Under the pieces are notes generated by a model. That model worked only from the letters and a program-made list of their open reading frames with translations, did no database searches and was not told the origin of the DNA. The translations under genes were made by a program, and so were the position numbers. 64,000 bases of DNA from SIG440 sp045646865 (GTDB lineage Bacteria > Bacillota > Clostridia > Monoglobales > Monoglobaceae): positions 15,803 through 79,802 of the forward strand of contig JAZRLM010000020.1 of assembly GCA_045646865.1 (NCBI GenBank). Direction: 5' to 3'. Of the stretch, positions 17,450 through 26,306 are shown piece by piece; positions within the stretch are counted from its first letter, which is position 1; every line of letters begins with the position of its first letter.

Positions 17450-17455
17450 ATAATT

Positions 17456-19516
17456 TTATTCTTTGCTTTCAGCAATTATTTTTTCAACCACATTGGGCGG
17501 TGCATCCTGATATCTTTCAAATTCGAATTCATAACTACCCTTTGCCTGAGTCATTGAACGCAAATCTGATGAATATGAATGCATCATAGCCATAGGAACT
17601 TCGCCTTCGATAAGGGTAATTCCATCGCCCTGAGGTGTCATACCAAGCATCTGACCGCGGCGTTTGTTGATGTCGCCGATTATATCACCTGTGTAACTGT
17701 CGGGAACATAAACCTTCAAATGTCCAATTGGTTCAAGAAGAACGGGGCTTGCCTGCTCCATACCTGCTTTAAATGCCAAAGATGCGGCTGTTTTAAACGC
17801 CATTTCAGATGAATCAACGGGATGATACGAGCCGTCAACCAAGGTAGCCTTAAGACCAACCATTGGGTAACCTGCCAGAACACCCTGCTTCATACTCTCC
17901 TGAAGACCCTTTTCAACTGCGGGGAAGTAGTTCTTGGGGACAGAGCCGCCGAATACCTTTTCCTCAAACAGCAAGCCGTCATCATAAGGCTCAAATTCAA
18001 TCCATACATGGCCGTACTGACCGTGACCGCCCGACTGCTTTTTGTGCTTACCTTCAACCTTAACCGCCTTGCGGATAGCCTCGCGGTATGCAACTCTTGG
18101 CTCGGTTAAATTAACCTCAATACCGAATTTTGACTTGAGCTTGTTGACAATTATATCAATGTGCTGGTCGCCCATACCCTTGATTATCATCTGTCGTGTT
18201 TCGGTGTTATTTTCAATGGTAAAGGTTTTATCTTCATCCATCAGCTTATTAAGACCCTGGCTGATTTTATCCTCGTCGCCCTTAGCCTTGGGAACAACTG
18301 CCATTGAGGTATTGGGTTTTGAGAATTCAATACCGTCAATCACAATTCTGTCACTGATACTGCAAAGTGTGTCGCCTGTGTTTGTATCTGCAAGCTTGGT
18401 AACTGCACCGATATCACCTGCGTTCAGCTTTTCAACCTCTATCTGTTTTTTGCCCACAACTGCAAAAATCTTGCCGACTCTTTCGTTAGTGCCCGAAACA
18501 GAGTTATATACAGTTGTATCAGGTGTCATAATACCTGAATAAACCTTGAAGTATGACAGCTTGCCAACATACGGGTCAGCAACGGTTTTGAACACAAGTG
18601 CCGCCAACGGGTCGTTAACGTCAACCTTGCGTCTTGCATCTGAGCCGTCTTCCTTGTGTGCAATAAAGAAATCATCAGATGAATCGGGGGACGGGAAGTA
18701 TGCAACAATGGCATTCATAAGCGATGCAATACCAAGCTTATTAAACGCACTGCCGCAAAGAACCGGAACAATGTCACCTGCTGCAACACCACTGCGAAGA
18801 GCCTCGTATGTTTCGGCAAGAGTAAAGCTTTCGCCTGCAAAATATCTTTCCATCAATTCTTCGGAGCTTTCAGCAACAGCCTCGTTAATCATTTCGCGAA
18901 CAGGAGCAATATCCTCCTCCATTCCCTCGGGGATGGGTGCTGTAACCGTCATATCGCCCATATATCTTCTTGCTTCGCCTTCAACCACGTTAACAAAGCC
19001 TGTGATTTTTTCGCCTTCACGAATGGGAACCTGAAGGGGAGCAATTTTCTTTCCGTATTTTTCTCTCAACTGGTCAAGAACGCCGTAATAGTTAACACGT
19101 TCATCATCAACCTTGTTGATAAATATCATTTTGGGAATTCCTGCATCCTCGGCATATTTCCACGCCTTTTCCGCACCAACAGTAAGACCTGACTTACCGC
19201 TGAGAACGATAATTGCAGCATCCGCAACTTTAATACTCTGCTGAACTTCACCAACGAAGTCAAAGAATCCGGGGGTATCTATAATATTAAACTTTGTACC
19301 ATTCCAGTCACAAGTAGCAATCGCTGCACTGATCGAGAATTTACGTTTGATTTCCTCGGGATCAAAGTCCATAACGGTGTTACCGTCCTGAGTCTTTCCC
19401 ATTCTCTCGATAGAGCCTGCTGTATTCAGAATTGCTTCTGCCAGCGATGTCTTTCCTGAGTTACCGTGTCCTAAAAGACAAAAGTTTTTGATTTTTGATG
19501 TTTCATACAATTTCAA
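17456..19516 (-). CDS. Elongation factor G paralogue (EF-G2-like GTPase)
   Basis: This 686-residue translational GTPase has G1 GHGNSGKT (residues 16-23), G3 DTPGF (80-84) and G4 NKVD (134-137), followed by EF-G domains II-V. The domain IV block KKQSGGHGQYGHVWIEFEP and the C-terminal GEVPMAMMHSYSSDLRSMTQ are clear. The G1 'GHGNSGKT' instead of 'AHIDAGKT' and the isolated gene place it with the second EF-G type of Clostridia rather than the str-operon fusA. Its exact role, translocation or ribosome recycling, is not known. It has its own promoter and terminator. Confidence 0.88.
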   Translation of the reverse strand: MKLYETSKIKNFCLLGHGNSGKTSLAEAILNTAGSIERMGKTQDGNTVMDFDPEEIKRKFSISAAIATCDWNGTKFNIIDTPGFFDFVGEVQQSIKVADAAIIVLSGKSGLTVGAEKAWKYAEDAGIPKMIFINKVDDERVNYYGVLDQLREKYGKKIAPLQVPIREGEKITGFVNVVEGEARRYMGDMTVTAPIPEGMEEDIAPVREMINEAVAESSEELMERYFAGESFTLAETYEALRSGVAAGDIVPVLCGSAFNKLGIASLMNAIVAYFPSPDSSDDFFIAHKEDGSDARRKVDVNDPLAALVFKTVADPYVGKLSYFKVYSGIMTPDTTVYNSVSGTNERVGKIFAVVGKKQIEVEKLNAGDIGAVTKLADTNTGDTLCSISDRIVIDGIEFSKPNTSMAVVPKAKGDEDKISQGLNKLMDEDKTFTIENNTETRQMIIKGMGDQHIDIIVNKLKSKFGIEVNLTEPRVAYREAIRKAVKVEGKHKKQSGGHGQYGHVWIEFEPYDDGLLFEEKVFGGSVPKNYFPAVEKGLQESMKQGVLAGYPMVGLKATLVDGSYHPVDSSEMAFKTAASLAFKAGMEQASPVLLEPIGHLKVYVPDSYTGDIIGDINKRRGQMLGMTPQGDGITLIEGEVPMAMMHSYSSDLRSMTQAKGSYEFEFERYQDAPPNVVEKIIAESKE

Positions 19517-19578
19517 TTTTCAACCCTCCTGAATGTAGTCAATTATAACAAACCTCTTTGTTTGTTACTGATAAATTT

Positions 19579-19607
19579 ATTATACAATGTTTTTTCAAAC
19601 TTTTCAA
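19579..19607 (-). promoter_or_regulatory. sigma-A promoter of the EF-G-like gene
   Basis: Minus-strand TTGAAA (19602-19607) and TATAAT (19579-19584), 17-base spacer, about 60 bases before the start codon. Confidence 0.8.
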
Positions 19608-19657
19608 CCAAAAACCAAACAATATTTCATTCACAAATTGTGCAGTTTGCACAATAT

Positions 19658-20470
19658 TTAAACCTTTACGTTAAATGAACAAACTTTCCCATCCTTCAAA
19701 CATCCTAAATCGTATTTTCCGTCAAATTTATATATCCCTAAGCGTTCTGCATTTTGCACGGTAATTGTTTCAAGACTGCACCATTTTTCGTTTTCTTTTC
19801 GGGAAAATAACACCTGATTTTCGTCATACCAGCACAGAGTTTCCACATCCTCGGTGCACACATAAAGAGGACATTGGGCTGTTTCTTCGTGGCGACGTGT
19901 AAGGCTCTTTTTATCAGAAATTTCCGACGTGCTTATCAGATCAAGTCTGTCACGGTCTTTTATGCACAGATACTCACTTGTGGCAAATATATGGCTTATA
20001 TTTTTGCCGTCACATATTTCCGTCCTGTCATTTGTGCAAAGCTTTTCGTTTTTATTTATGTAATACACCTTGTTTCCACACACAAAGGGCATGGAATAAT
20101 GTAGAATTTCATCCACTAAATCCGGCTGTAATACATCACCGTCAAGATATAACTTGTACAGTCCCGAATCATTTATATAATAAACCTGAGCTTTGCCTTG
20201 TTCACAGCATATAAAGATGTTTTGGGGCTTTATCTCCTGTGCCGCAATTCCTCTGCCCCAATGTCCGTTATTATTTATTATATATATCAGGTTTCCTGAC
20301 TTATCCGCCGCCGCAATATGTACACAGTCACCGTCTTCGACTGCATCAAAATCATAGCATATGGGCATCAGCACCTCTGTAAGATTTTTAGACTGACACG
20401 CAAGCTCGTTCTGTTGTGTTATAAAAATATACTTTTCTCCGCAGATAATATCTTTACAAAATTTTGCCAT
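19658..20470 (-). CDS. Hypothetical protein, probable beta-propeller-like repeats
   Basis: I do not recognise this 270-residue protein. There is no signal peptide or membrane segment. It is rich in short strand-turn units with aromatic residues and 'VYYI..', 'LCIKDRD.L', 'LCWYDENQVLF' patterns every 40-50 residues, like a small beta-propeller or the DUF5050-type repeat proteins of Clostridia. The start is the ATG at 20470, which has GGAGGGA upstream; the frame is open a further 37 codons but those residues look non-coding. It is divergent from the Cys-rich gene at 20741, with the conserved ~180-nt element between them. Confidence 0.6.
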   Translation of the reverse strand: MAKFCKDIICGEKYIFITQQNELACQSKNLTEVLMPICYDFDAVEDGDCVHIAAADKSGNLIYIINNNGHWGRGIAAQEIKPQNIFICCEQGKAQVYYINDSGLYKLYLDGDVLQPDLVDEILHYSMPFVCGNKVYYINKNEKLCTNDRTEICDGKNISHIFATSEYLCIKDRDRLDLISTSEISDKKSLTRRHEETAQCPLYVCTEDVETLCWYDENQVLFSRKENEKWCSLETITVQNAERLGIYKFDGKYDLGCLKDGKVCSFNVKV

Positions 20471-20560
20471 TTTTATCCCTCCACCACTAGTATATGAACA
20501 TATTTCTGACAGTTGCATAAAATACATCAGGTCACAAAATTCTTTTTTACAAATCAGGGG

Positions 20561-20740
20561 ATATAATATGAAAAAACACATTATACCTCCTGCGGAATTT
20601 ATTGCAGCACCACCATTTCGTGCCGTATCGGCACGAAATGGTGATGTGCGTAATTTCCACTACACGCCTTATCAGCCCACAATAAGGTATGTGTATATTT
20701 TAAATCATTATTTGTGGGCAGAAAGGCTATGGAAATTTTT
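20561..20740 (+). repeat. Conserved ~180-nt folded element, copy A (upstream of Cys-rich gene)
   Basis: From 5' to 3': a small hairpin TATAAT/ATTATA (20562-20585), the conserved block CCTCCTGCGGAATTTATTGC, a 14-bp hairpin ACCATTTCGTGCCG/CGGCACGAAATGGT, then a long hairpin built from AATTTCCA/TGGAAATT (20652-20659 with 20730-20737), GCCTT/AAGGC (20666-20670 with 20723-20727) and GCCCACAA/TTGTGGGC (20675-20682 with 20712-20719). The next codon is the ATG at 20741, so the likely ribosome site (AAAGG/GGA) is inside the last helix. It matches copies at 33868 and 54467. Confidence 0.75.
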
Positions 20741-21631
20741 ATGAGTGATAATTTTGAAGCATACAACGAAACCGCCGCTGTGCAGGCAGATTGCTGTCTG
20801 GAACAGGAAAACCGTACAGAACGCAGATGCGAGGATTTCGGCAACGGAGTTTGCATAAACACAAATCAGATATACGACTCTTGCAAGGACAGAGATTGCA
20901 TTCGTGACCAGCGGGTTTATTTCACCAATTCAGGACAGGAAATAATCGAGCGCGCAATCAATGCCAAGCTCAAGAGTGCCGAGGTTATCTGGGTTTATAC
21001 AACTGTTGAGCCTGTCCCCTTTAACCGCGGATATTTTGCTGTTGATATGAAGTTCTTTATCCGTGTAACAATCGAGGCATTCCACGGTGTTTCCTGCCCT
21101 GCTGAGGTTGAAGGCTTAGTAACCTATGACAAAAAGGTTATACTTTACGGTTCGGAAGGCAATGTAAGGATATTTGAATCTGCACTTTCTCAGGATTGCA
21201 ACGATGTATCAAAAATCTGGCAGAGAAATAATCTACCCAGAGCCGTTGTTGAGGTTGTTGACCCCATTGCTCTTTCTGCAAAGATTGTAACTCATAGCGA
21301 CTGCTGTGACTGCGACTGCGGCTGCAACGACCATTATCTTGCCATTCCCGAAAACATCTGCAAATGCTTTGACGACGAGCTTTATACAGGCGACGACGGT
21401 AAGATGGTATTGGTATCACTTGGACTTTTCAGCATAGTTCGTCTTGAACGTGCAACCCAGCTCCACATTGATGCAATTGATTTTTGTATCCCGTGCAAAG
21501 AATGTCCCACAGCTACTGAAAACAATCCTTGCGAGCTGTTTAACACAATCCGTTTCCCCTTTGACGAATTCTTCCCGCCCAAAAAGGCTCTGGAAGACTG
21601 TGACTGCGGATGCGGCTGTAACTGCGACTGA
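20741..21631 (+). CDS. Cys-rich hypothetical protein
   Basis: A 296-residue soluble protein that I cannot assign. The N-terminus holds clustered cysteines (ADCCLEQENRTERRCEDF, NGVCIN, CKDRDCIRDQ). The middle is a beta-rich domain with RVYFTNSGQEIIERAINAKL and two similar 'FFIRVTIEAF' and 'LVSLGLFSIVRLERATQL' strands suggesting a duplicated fold. Two acidic Cys clusters stand out: DCCDCDCGCN near residue 190 and DCDCGCGCNCD at the very end. These could bind metal or cross-link as in spore or surface layers; this is inference. It is monocistronic, with the conserved ~180-nt element immediately upstream and a strong terminator after. Confidence 0.7.
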   Translation: MSDNFEAYNETAAVQADCCLEQENRTERRCEDFGNGVCINTNQIYDSCKDRDCIRDQRVYFTNSGQEIIERAINAKLKSAEVIWVYTTVEPVPFNRGYFAVDMKFFIRVTIEAFHGVSCPAEVEGLVTYDKKVILYGSEGNVRIFESALSQDCNDVSKIWQRNNLPRAVVEVVDPIALSAKIVTHSDCCDCDCGCNDHYLAIPENICKCFDDELYTGDDGKMVLVSLGLFSIVRLERATQLHIDAIDFCIPCKECPTATENNPCELFNTIRFPFDEFFPPKKALEDCDCGCGCNCD

Positions 21632-21636
21632 TATAG

Positions 21637-21675
21637 AAAAAACACCTCAACGGATTTAACCGTTGAGGTGTTTTT
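21637..21675. terminator. Bidirectional terminator between Cys-rich gene and rubredoxin
   Basis: AAAAACACCTCAACGG pairs perfectly with CCGTTGAGGTGTTTTT around ATTTAA, with A and T tracts on both sides, between convergent genes. Confidence 0.95.
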
Positions 21676-21689
21676 GTTAATAATGTTTT

Positions 21690-21845
21690 TTACTCTTCTG
21701 TAAACTGATCTTTGCCTACTCCGCAAAGGGGACATACAAAATCTTCGGGAAGATCCTCGAACAATGTTCCGGGTTCAATTCCTTCATCGGGAGCACCAAG
21801 CTCCTCATCGTATTCCCATCCGCATACATCGCATACATATTTCAT
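21690..21845 (-). CDS. Rubredoxin
   Basis: A 51-residue protein with both rubredoxin Cys pairs: CDVCGW (Cys5, Cys8) and CPLCGVGK (Cys39, Cys42), plus the usual Tyr/Trp and acidic loop (YDEELGAPDEGIEPGT, FEDLPEDFVCP). It carries one Fe(Cys)4 site and passes single electrons. It starts 20 bases after the flavodiiron protein gene with GGAGGAAAA before the ATG; the pair forms an O2/NO reductase with its electron donor. Confidence 0.95.
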   Translation of the reverse strand: MKYVCDVCGWEYDEELGAPDEGIEPGTLFEDLPEDFVCPLCGVGKDQFTEE

Positions 21846-21865
21846 AAAATTTTCCTCCTTAATTT

Positions 21866-23026
21866 TTATTTAACCAGCTCGTCAGCAAGTGCCTCAAGCT
21901 GTGTTTTATTTTCGTCATTCATTGCCGACAGAATTTTTACTGAATTTTCGCAGTAAGTAAGATTTTTGCTCTTTTCAAGCATTGCACCCATCACCTTTGC
22001 TGCCGCAGGTGCCCAGGTGCCGTTTTCGATAATTCCCACCGTTTTATTCTGGAAGTTGCGCTCGGTCAGGTGATTGATAAACTCGCGCATAAACGGGAAT
22101 ATATCGTTATTATATGTTGTGGTGGCAAGAACAATCTTTCCGTAACGGAATGCATCCTCAACCGCCTCTGCCATATCGCATCTTGCAAGGTCATTGACAA
22201 CTACCTTAGGGCAACCCTTTGCCTTAAGACTTTCGGCAAGGTATTCAACAGCAGATTTTGTGTTTCCGTAAACCGAGGTAAATGCAATCACAACTCCATC
22301 GCTCTCAACCCCATAGCTTGACCAGGTGTTGTAAAGGTCAATATAATAACCCAGGTTTTCGTTGAGCACAGGACCATGTAGCGGACAAATTGTCTTTATA
22401 TCAAGTCCTGCCGCCTTTTTAAGAAGTGCCTGTACCTGTGCACCATATTTGCCCACGATGCCGATATAATATCTACGTGCTTCGCAAGCCCAGTCTTCGT
22501 CTGCATCAAGTGCACCGAATTTACCGAAACCGTCAGCCGAAAAGAGAACCTTGTCGCAACTGTCATAGGTAACAATTACCTCGGGCCAATGTACCATTGG
22601 TGCTGTAAGAAAGGTCAGATTATGCTTGCCAAGGCTTAAAGTATCGCCCTCGCCCACAACAATCTGTTTATCTGAAAAATCTGTGCCAAAGAACTGTTTC
22701 ATCATTACAAAAGCCTTTGCGGACGCAACTATCTTTGCATCGGGATATGCATCCGTAAAATTCGCAATGTTTGCCGAATGGTCAGGCTCCATATGCTGAA
22801 CAATAAGATAATCAGGTGTTCTGCCGTCAAGAGCAAGTTTCAGATTGCGAAGCCAGTCGTCGGTGAAATTTTTATCAACAGTATCAAAAACTGCAATCTT
22901 TTCATCAATAATCACATATGAATTATATGCCATACCGTTTGGAACAATGTACTGACCCTCGAACAAATCTATCTTATGGTCATTAACGCCTATATATTTT
23001 ATATCATCTGTAATGTACATAGTCAT
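21866..23026 (-). CDS. FprA-type flavodiiron protein (O2/NO reductase)
   Basis: A metallo-beta-lactamase-like domain carries the diiron ligands: His78, Glu80, Asp82 and His83 in QHMEPDHS, His146 in MVHWPEV, Asp165 in SADGFG and His217 in CPLHGPV. A flavodoxin domain starts near residue 245 (AFTSVYGNTKSAVEYLA). Such proteins reduce O2 to water or NO to N2O in anaerobes. At 386 residues it is the short class without fused rubredoxin; a separate rubredoxin follows. A promoter TTGAAA-17-TAGAAT lies upstream. The start could also be the ATG two codons in. Confidence 0.94.
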   Translation of the reverse strand: MTMYITDDIKYIGVNDHKIDLFEGQYIVPNGMAYNSYVIIDEKIAVFDTVDKNFTDDWLRNLKLALDGRTPDYLIVQHMEPDHSANIANFTDAYPDAKIVASAKAFVMMKQFFGTDFSDKQIVVGEGDTLSLGKHNLTFLTAPMVHWPEVIVTYDSCDKVLFSADGFGKFGALDADEDWACEARRYYIGIVGKYGAQVQALLKKAAGLDIKTICPLHGPVLNENLGYYIDLYNTWSSYGVESDGVVIAFTSVYGNTKSAVEYLAESLKAKGCPKVVVNDLARCDMAEAVEDAFRYGKIVLATTTYNNDIFPFMREFINHLTERNFQNKTVGIIENGTWAPAAAKVMGAMLEKSKNLTYCENSVKILSAMNDENKTQLEALADELVK

Positions 23027-23059
23027 TCTGCCTCTTTTCCTTAAAAATCATACCTTTGT

Positions 23060-23088
23060 ATTCTAACATATTTTAATACTTTTTTCAA
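23060..23088 (-). promoter_or_regulatory. sigma-A promoter for flavodiiron-rubredoxin operon
   Basis: Minus-strand TTGAAA (23083-23088) and TAGAAT (23060-23065) with a 17-base spacer. Confidence 0.7.
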
Positions 23089-23114
23089 CTGAAAATTTTG
23101 AATTATTAAAGATA

Positions 23115-23140
23115 AAGACGCGCCCCGCAGAGCGCGTCTT
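23115..23140 (-). terminator. ileS terminator
   Basis: AAGACGCGC/GCGCGTCTT perfect stem with an 8-base loop directly after the ileS stop. Confidence 0.85.
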
Positions 23141-23148
23141 AAATATTT

Positions 23149-26100
23149 TTAGTTTTTCACAATTGTGATTTTAACCTTTTCGCCATTGATGTTCCAGTCT
23201 TTACCGTCGTTTTCAGCATTGTCGATTGAAACAGCAAGGGTCTGTGCTGAGATTTCGTCAAGGTTCTTTGCAATGATTTCGTCAATCTTTGCACTGCCGC
23301 AACATGAAACCTTGATATTATCCTGAACTTCAAATCCGCCGTCCTTACGCATTGTCTGGATTTTGCTAATGATTTCACGTACAAAACCTTCTTCAATAAG
23401 TTCGGGGGTAAGATTTGTGTCAAGAACAACTGTATATGTTGCGTCGCTGTCTGATACAAAACCGTCCTTCTGGAGAGTTTCAATCAGAACATCTTCCATA
23501 CCAAATTCAACATCGGTGCCTTCAACGTTGAGCTTAACCATTTCGCCTGCATTAAGGGTTGCCATAACAGCCGCACCATCCATCTCATTTACCTTTTCAA
23601 AGATAGCCTTCATAATCTTGCCGTACTTGGGACCCATTGTTCTCATCTGCGGCTTGAAGTTATAGCTGATAAATAAACTTGCATTGTCGGTAATTTCAAT
23701 TTCCTTAACGTTAAGCTCGTCAAGAATGATGTTTTTGTATACATCGGCAATATCGCTCTTTGACTGTACATAAATCTTTGCAACAGGCTGACGGTTCTTG
23801 GTGTTTGCCGCATTACGGCACGCACGGCCTAAGATTACAATCTTTCTTGCAGCATCCATTTCTTCTTCGATATCCTTGAAGTCAAACTCTGAATTTGCAA
23901 CAGGGAAGTCGCACATATGGATACTTTCGGGAGCAGATTTATCAACATTGAGAACAAGGTTGCGGTAAATCATTTCTGTCATAAACGGAATGAAAGGTGC
24001 GCAAACCTTTGAGAACTCAACAAGAACTGTATATAGTGTCATATATGCACAAATCTTGTCATCTGTAAGCTCGCTTGCCCAGAATCTTTCACGACTGCGG
24101 CGAACATACCAGTTTGAAAGTTCGTCGGTGAAGTCCTGAATTACTCTTGTTGCCTCGGTAATCTTGTAGTTTGCAAGATAGTCGTCAACCGAAGTGATTA
24201 CAGTATTTAGCTTTGACAAAATCCACTTGTCAAGTAAAGTCAGCTTTGACTTGTCAAGGGTGTACTTTGTGGGGTCAAAATTATCAATATCTGCATAGAG
24301 TACATAGAACGCATATGTGTTCCACAGTGTACCCATAAACTTTCTCTGGGATTCTGAAACTGCTTCGTCGTGGAAACGGTTGGGCAGCCAGGGAGCACTG
24401 TTTGAATAGAAGTACCATCTTACCGCATCCGAGCCCTGCTTATTAAGAACATCCCACGGATTTACAACATTTCCGATATGCTTTGACATCTTGCGACCGT
24501 CCTTATCCTGAACGTGACCAAGAACAACAACATTCTTATATGGAGCCTTGTCAAAGAGAAGGGTTGAAATCGCAATAAGTGTATAGAACCAACCTCTTGT
24601 CTGGTCGATAGCTTCGCTGATGAAGTCAGCAGGGAAATTCTGTTCAAAAAGCTCTTTATTTTCAAATGGATAGTGCCACTGTGCAAAGGGCATTGAGCCT
24701 GAGTCAAACCAACAGTCAATAACGTCAGAAACTCTCTTCATTTCGCCGCCGCACTTTTCGCACTTCAAATAAACATTGTCAACATATGGCTTGTGGAGTT
24801 CAATATCCTCGGGAACATTGATGCCTTTAGCCTTCAATTCCTCGATTGAGCCGATACATTCGTGGTGGCCACATTCACAAGTCCAGATAGGAAGGGGTGT
24901 TCCCCAGTATCTTGAACGTGATAAGCCCCAGTCGATTACATTTTCAAGGAAGTTACCAAATCTGCCGTGCTTGATGTTGTCAGGCATCCAGTTAACAGTT
25001 TCGTTGTTTGCAAGAAGTCTGTCACGAACAGCCGACATCTTGATAAACCAAGTGTCACAAGCATAGTAAAGAAGTGGTGTGTCGCATCTCCAGCAGAATG
25101 GATAGCTGTGTTCAAAGTTAATAACTTCAAAGAGCTGATTTCTGTCCTTAAGGTCACGGATAACCAGCTTGTCAACGTCTTTCACAAACATACCCTTCCA
25201 GGGTTCAACTGCATCAACAAAGTTACCCTGAGTGTTTACAAGGTTAACAAAGGGAAGGTCGTTTTCCTTGCCCACACGCGAGTCGTCCTCACCAAAGGCG
25301 GGAGCAATGTGAACGATACCTGTACCGTCGCTCATTGTAACATAGTTGTCAGCTACAATAAAGTGACCCTTTTTGTCAAGTGTTGCAAAGTTATAAAGTG
25401 GCTCGTATTCCAAACCGCAAAGGTCTGTGCCAACATACTTTTCGATAACCTCGTATTCATCCTTAATAACATTGTCAACTAAAGCCTCTGCAAGGATAAA
25501 TGTTTCGTCCCCTACCTTAACCTTAACATAAGTTTCGTGGGGGTTAACGCATAATGCAACGTTTGAAGGAAGTGTCCATGGTGTTGTTGTCCACGCAAGG
25601 ATATATTCGTTTGTTTTGCCCTTTACAATGAATTTTGCAATAAGAGAATTTTCCTTTATGTCCTTATAACCCTGTGCAACCTCATGGCTTGACAACGAGG
25701 TTCCGCAACGGGGGCAGTAAGGCATAATCTTGTGACCCTTGTAAAGAAGGCCCTTGTCCCAGATGGTTTTAAGTGCCCACCATACAGACTCGATATAGTC
25801 GTTATGATAAGTAACATAAGGATTATCCATATCAGCCCAGAAGCCAACGCGGTCACTCATTTCCTCCCACTCGCTCTGGTAGGTGAAAACGCTGTCCTTA
25901 CATTTTTTAACAAAGTCTTCGATACCGTAGTTTTCAATCTGCGGCTTACCGCTGATACCAAGCTGTTTTTCAACTTCAAGCTCAACAGGCAGACCGTGGG
26001 TATCCCAGCCGGCTTTTCTGAGAACCTTGTAGCCCTTCATTGTGCGGTAACGGGGAATCAAGTCCTTAATAACACGGGTCAGAACGTGACCGATGTGGGG

Positions 26101-26259
26101 CTTGCCGTTTGCAGTAGGGGGGCCATCGAAGAAAGTATAAACCTGACCGCCTTCGCGGTTGGCAATACTCTTTTTGAATATGTCATTATCCTTCCAGAAA
26201 GAAACGACTTCCTTCTCTCTTTCGACAAAGGATAAATCCGTTGACACTTTATCGTACAT
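23149..26259 (-). CDS. ileS: Isoleucyl-tRNA synthetase
   Basis: IleRS charges tRNA(Ile). From the ATG at 26259 the class I signature is GKPHIGHVL (HIGH at 55-58), with GWDTHGLPVE soon after, the CP1 editing domain in the first half, GRKMSKHIGN for the second ATP motif, and an anticodon-binding C-terminal part. The 1036-residue length and the absence of the C-terminal zinc-finger Cys set fit the eukaryote-like/resistant-type branch. GGAGG seven bases upstream fixes the start; the frame is open 59 codons further into the folded leader, but those residues mirror hairpin arms and are not protein-like. No T-box was found. Confidence 0.95.
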   Translation of the reverse strand: MYDKVSTDLSFVEREKEVVSFWKDNDIFKKSIANREGGQVYTFFDGPPTANGKPHIGHVLTRVIKDLIPRYRTMKGYKVLRKAGWDTHGLPVELEVEKQLGISGKPQIENYGIEDFVKKCKDSVFTYQSEWEEMSDRVGFWADMDNPYVTYHNDYIESVWWALKTIWDKGLLYKGHKIMPYCPRCGTSLSSHEVAQGYKDIKENSLIAKFIVKGKTNEYILAWTTTPWTLPSNVALCVNPHETYVKVKVGDETFILAEALVDNVIKDEYEVIEKYVGTDLCGLEYEPLYNFATLDKKGHFIVADNYVTMSDGTGIVHIAPAFGEDDSRVGKENDLPFVNLVNTQGNFVDAVEPWKGMFVKDVDKLVIRDLKDRNQLFEVINFEHSYPFCWRCDTPLLYYACDTWFIKMSAVRDRLLANNETVNWMPDNIKHGRFGNFLENVIDWGLSRSRYWGTPLPIWTCECGHHECIGSIEELKAKGINVPEDIELHKPYVDNVYLKCEKCGGEMKRVSDVIDCWFDSGSMPFAQWHYPFENKELFEQNFPADFISEAIDQTRGWFYTLIAISTLLFDKAPYKNVVVLGHVQDKDGRKMSKHIGNVVNPWDVLNKQGSDAVRWYFYSNSAPWLPNRFHDEAVSESQRKFMGTLWNTYAFYVLYADIDNFDPTKYTLDKSKLTLLDKWILSKLNTVITSVDDYLANYKITEATRVIQDFTDELSNWYVRRSRERFWASELTDDKICAYMTLYTVLVEFSKVCAPFIPFMTEMIYRNLVLNVDKSAPESIHMCDFPVANSEFDFKDIEEEMDAARKIVILGRACRNAANTKNRQPVAKIYVQSKSDIADVYKNIILDELNVKEIEITDNASLFISYNFKPQMRTMGPKYGKIMKAIFEKVNEMDGAAVMATLNAGEMVKLNVEGTDVEFGMEDVLIETLQKDGFVSDSDATYTVVLDTNLTPELIEEGFVREIISKIQTMRKDGGFEVQDNIKVSCCGSAKIDEIIAKNLDEISAQTLAVSIDNAENDGKDWNINGEKVKITIVKN

Positions 26260-26306
26260 TGTAATACCTCCTGTGTATAAACAATTGATTACATATTTTA
26301 GCTTAT

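Noticed and set aside
20471..20581. 37-residue extension of the hypothetical gene that ends at 19658
   Set aside because: GGAGGGA directly precedes the ATG at 20470 and the upstream residues look like translated spacer.
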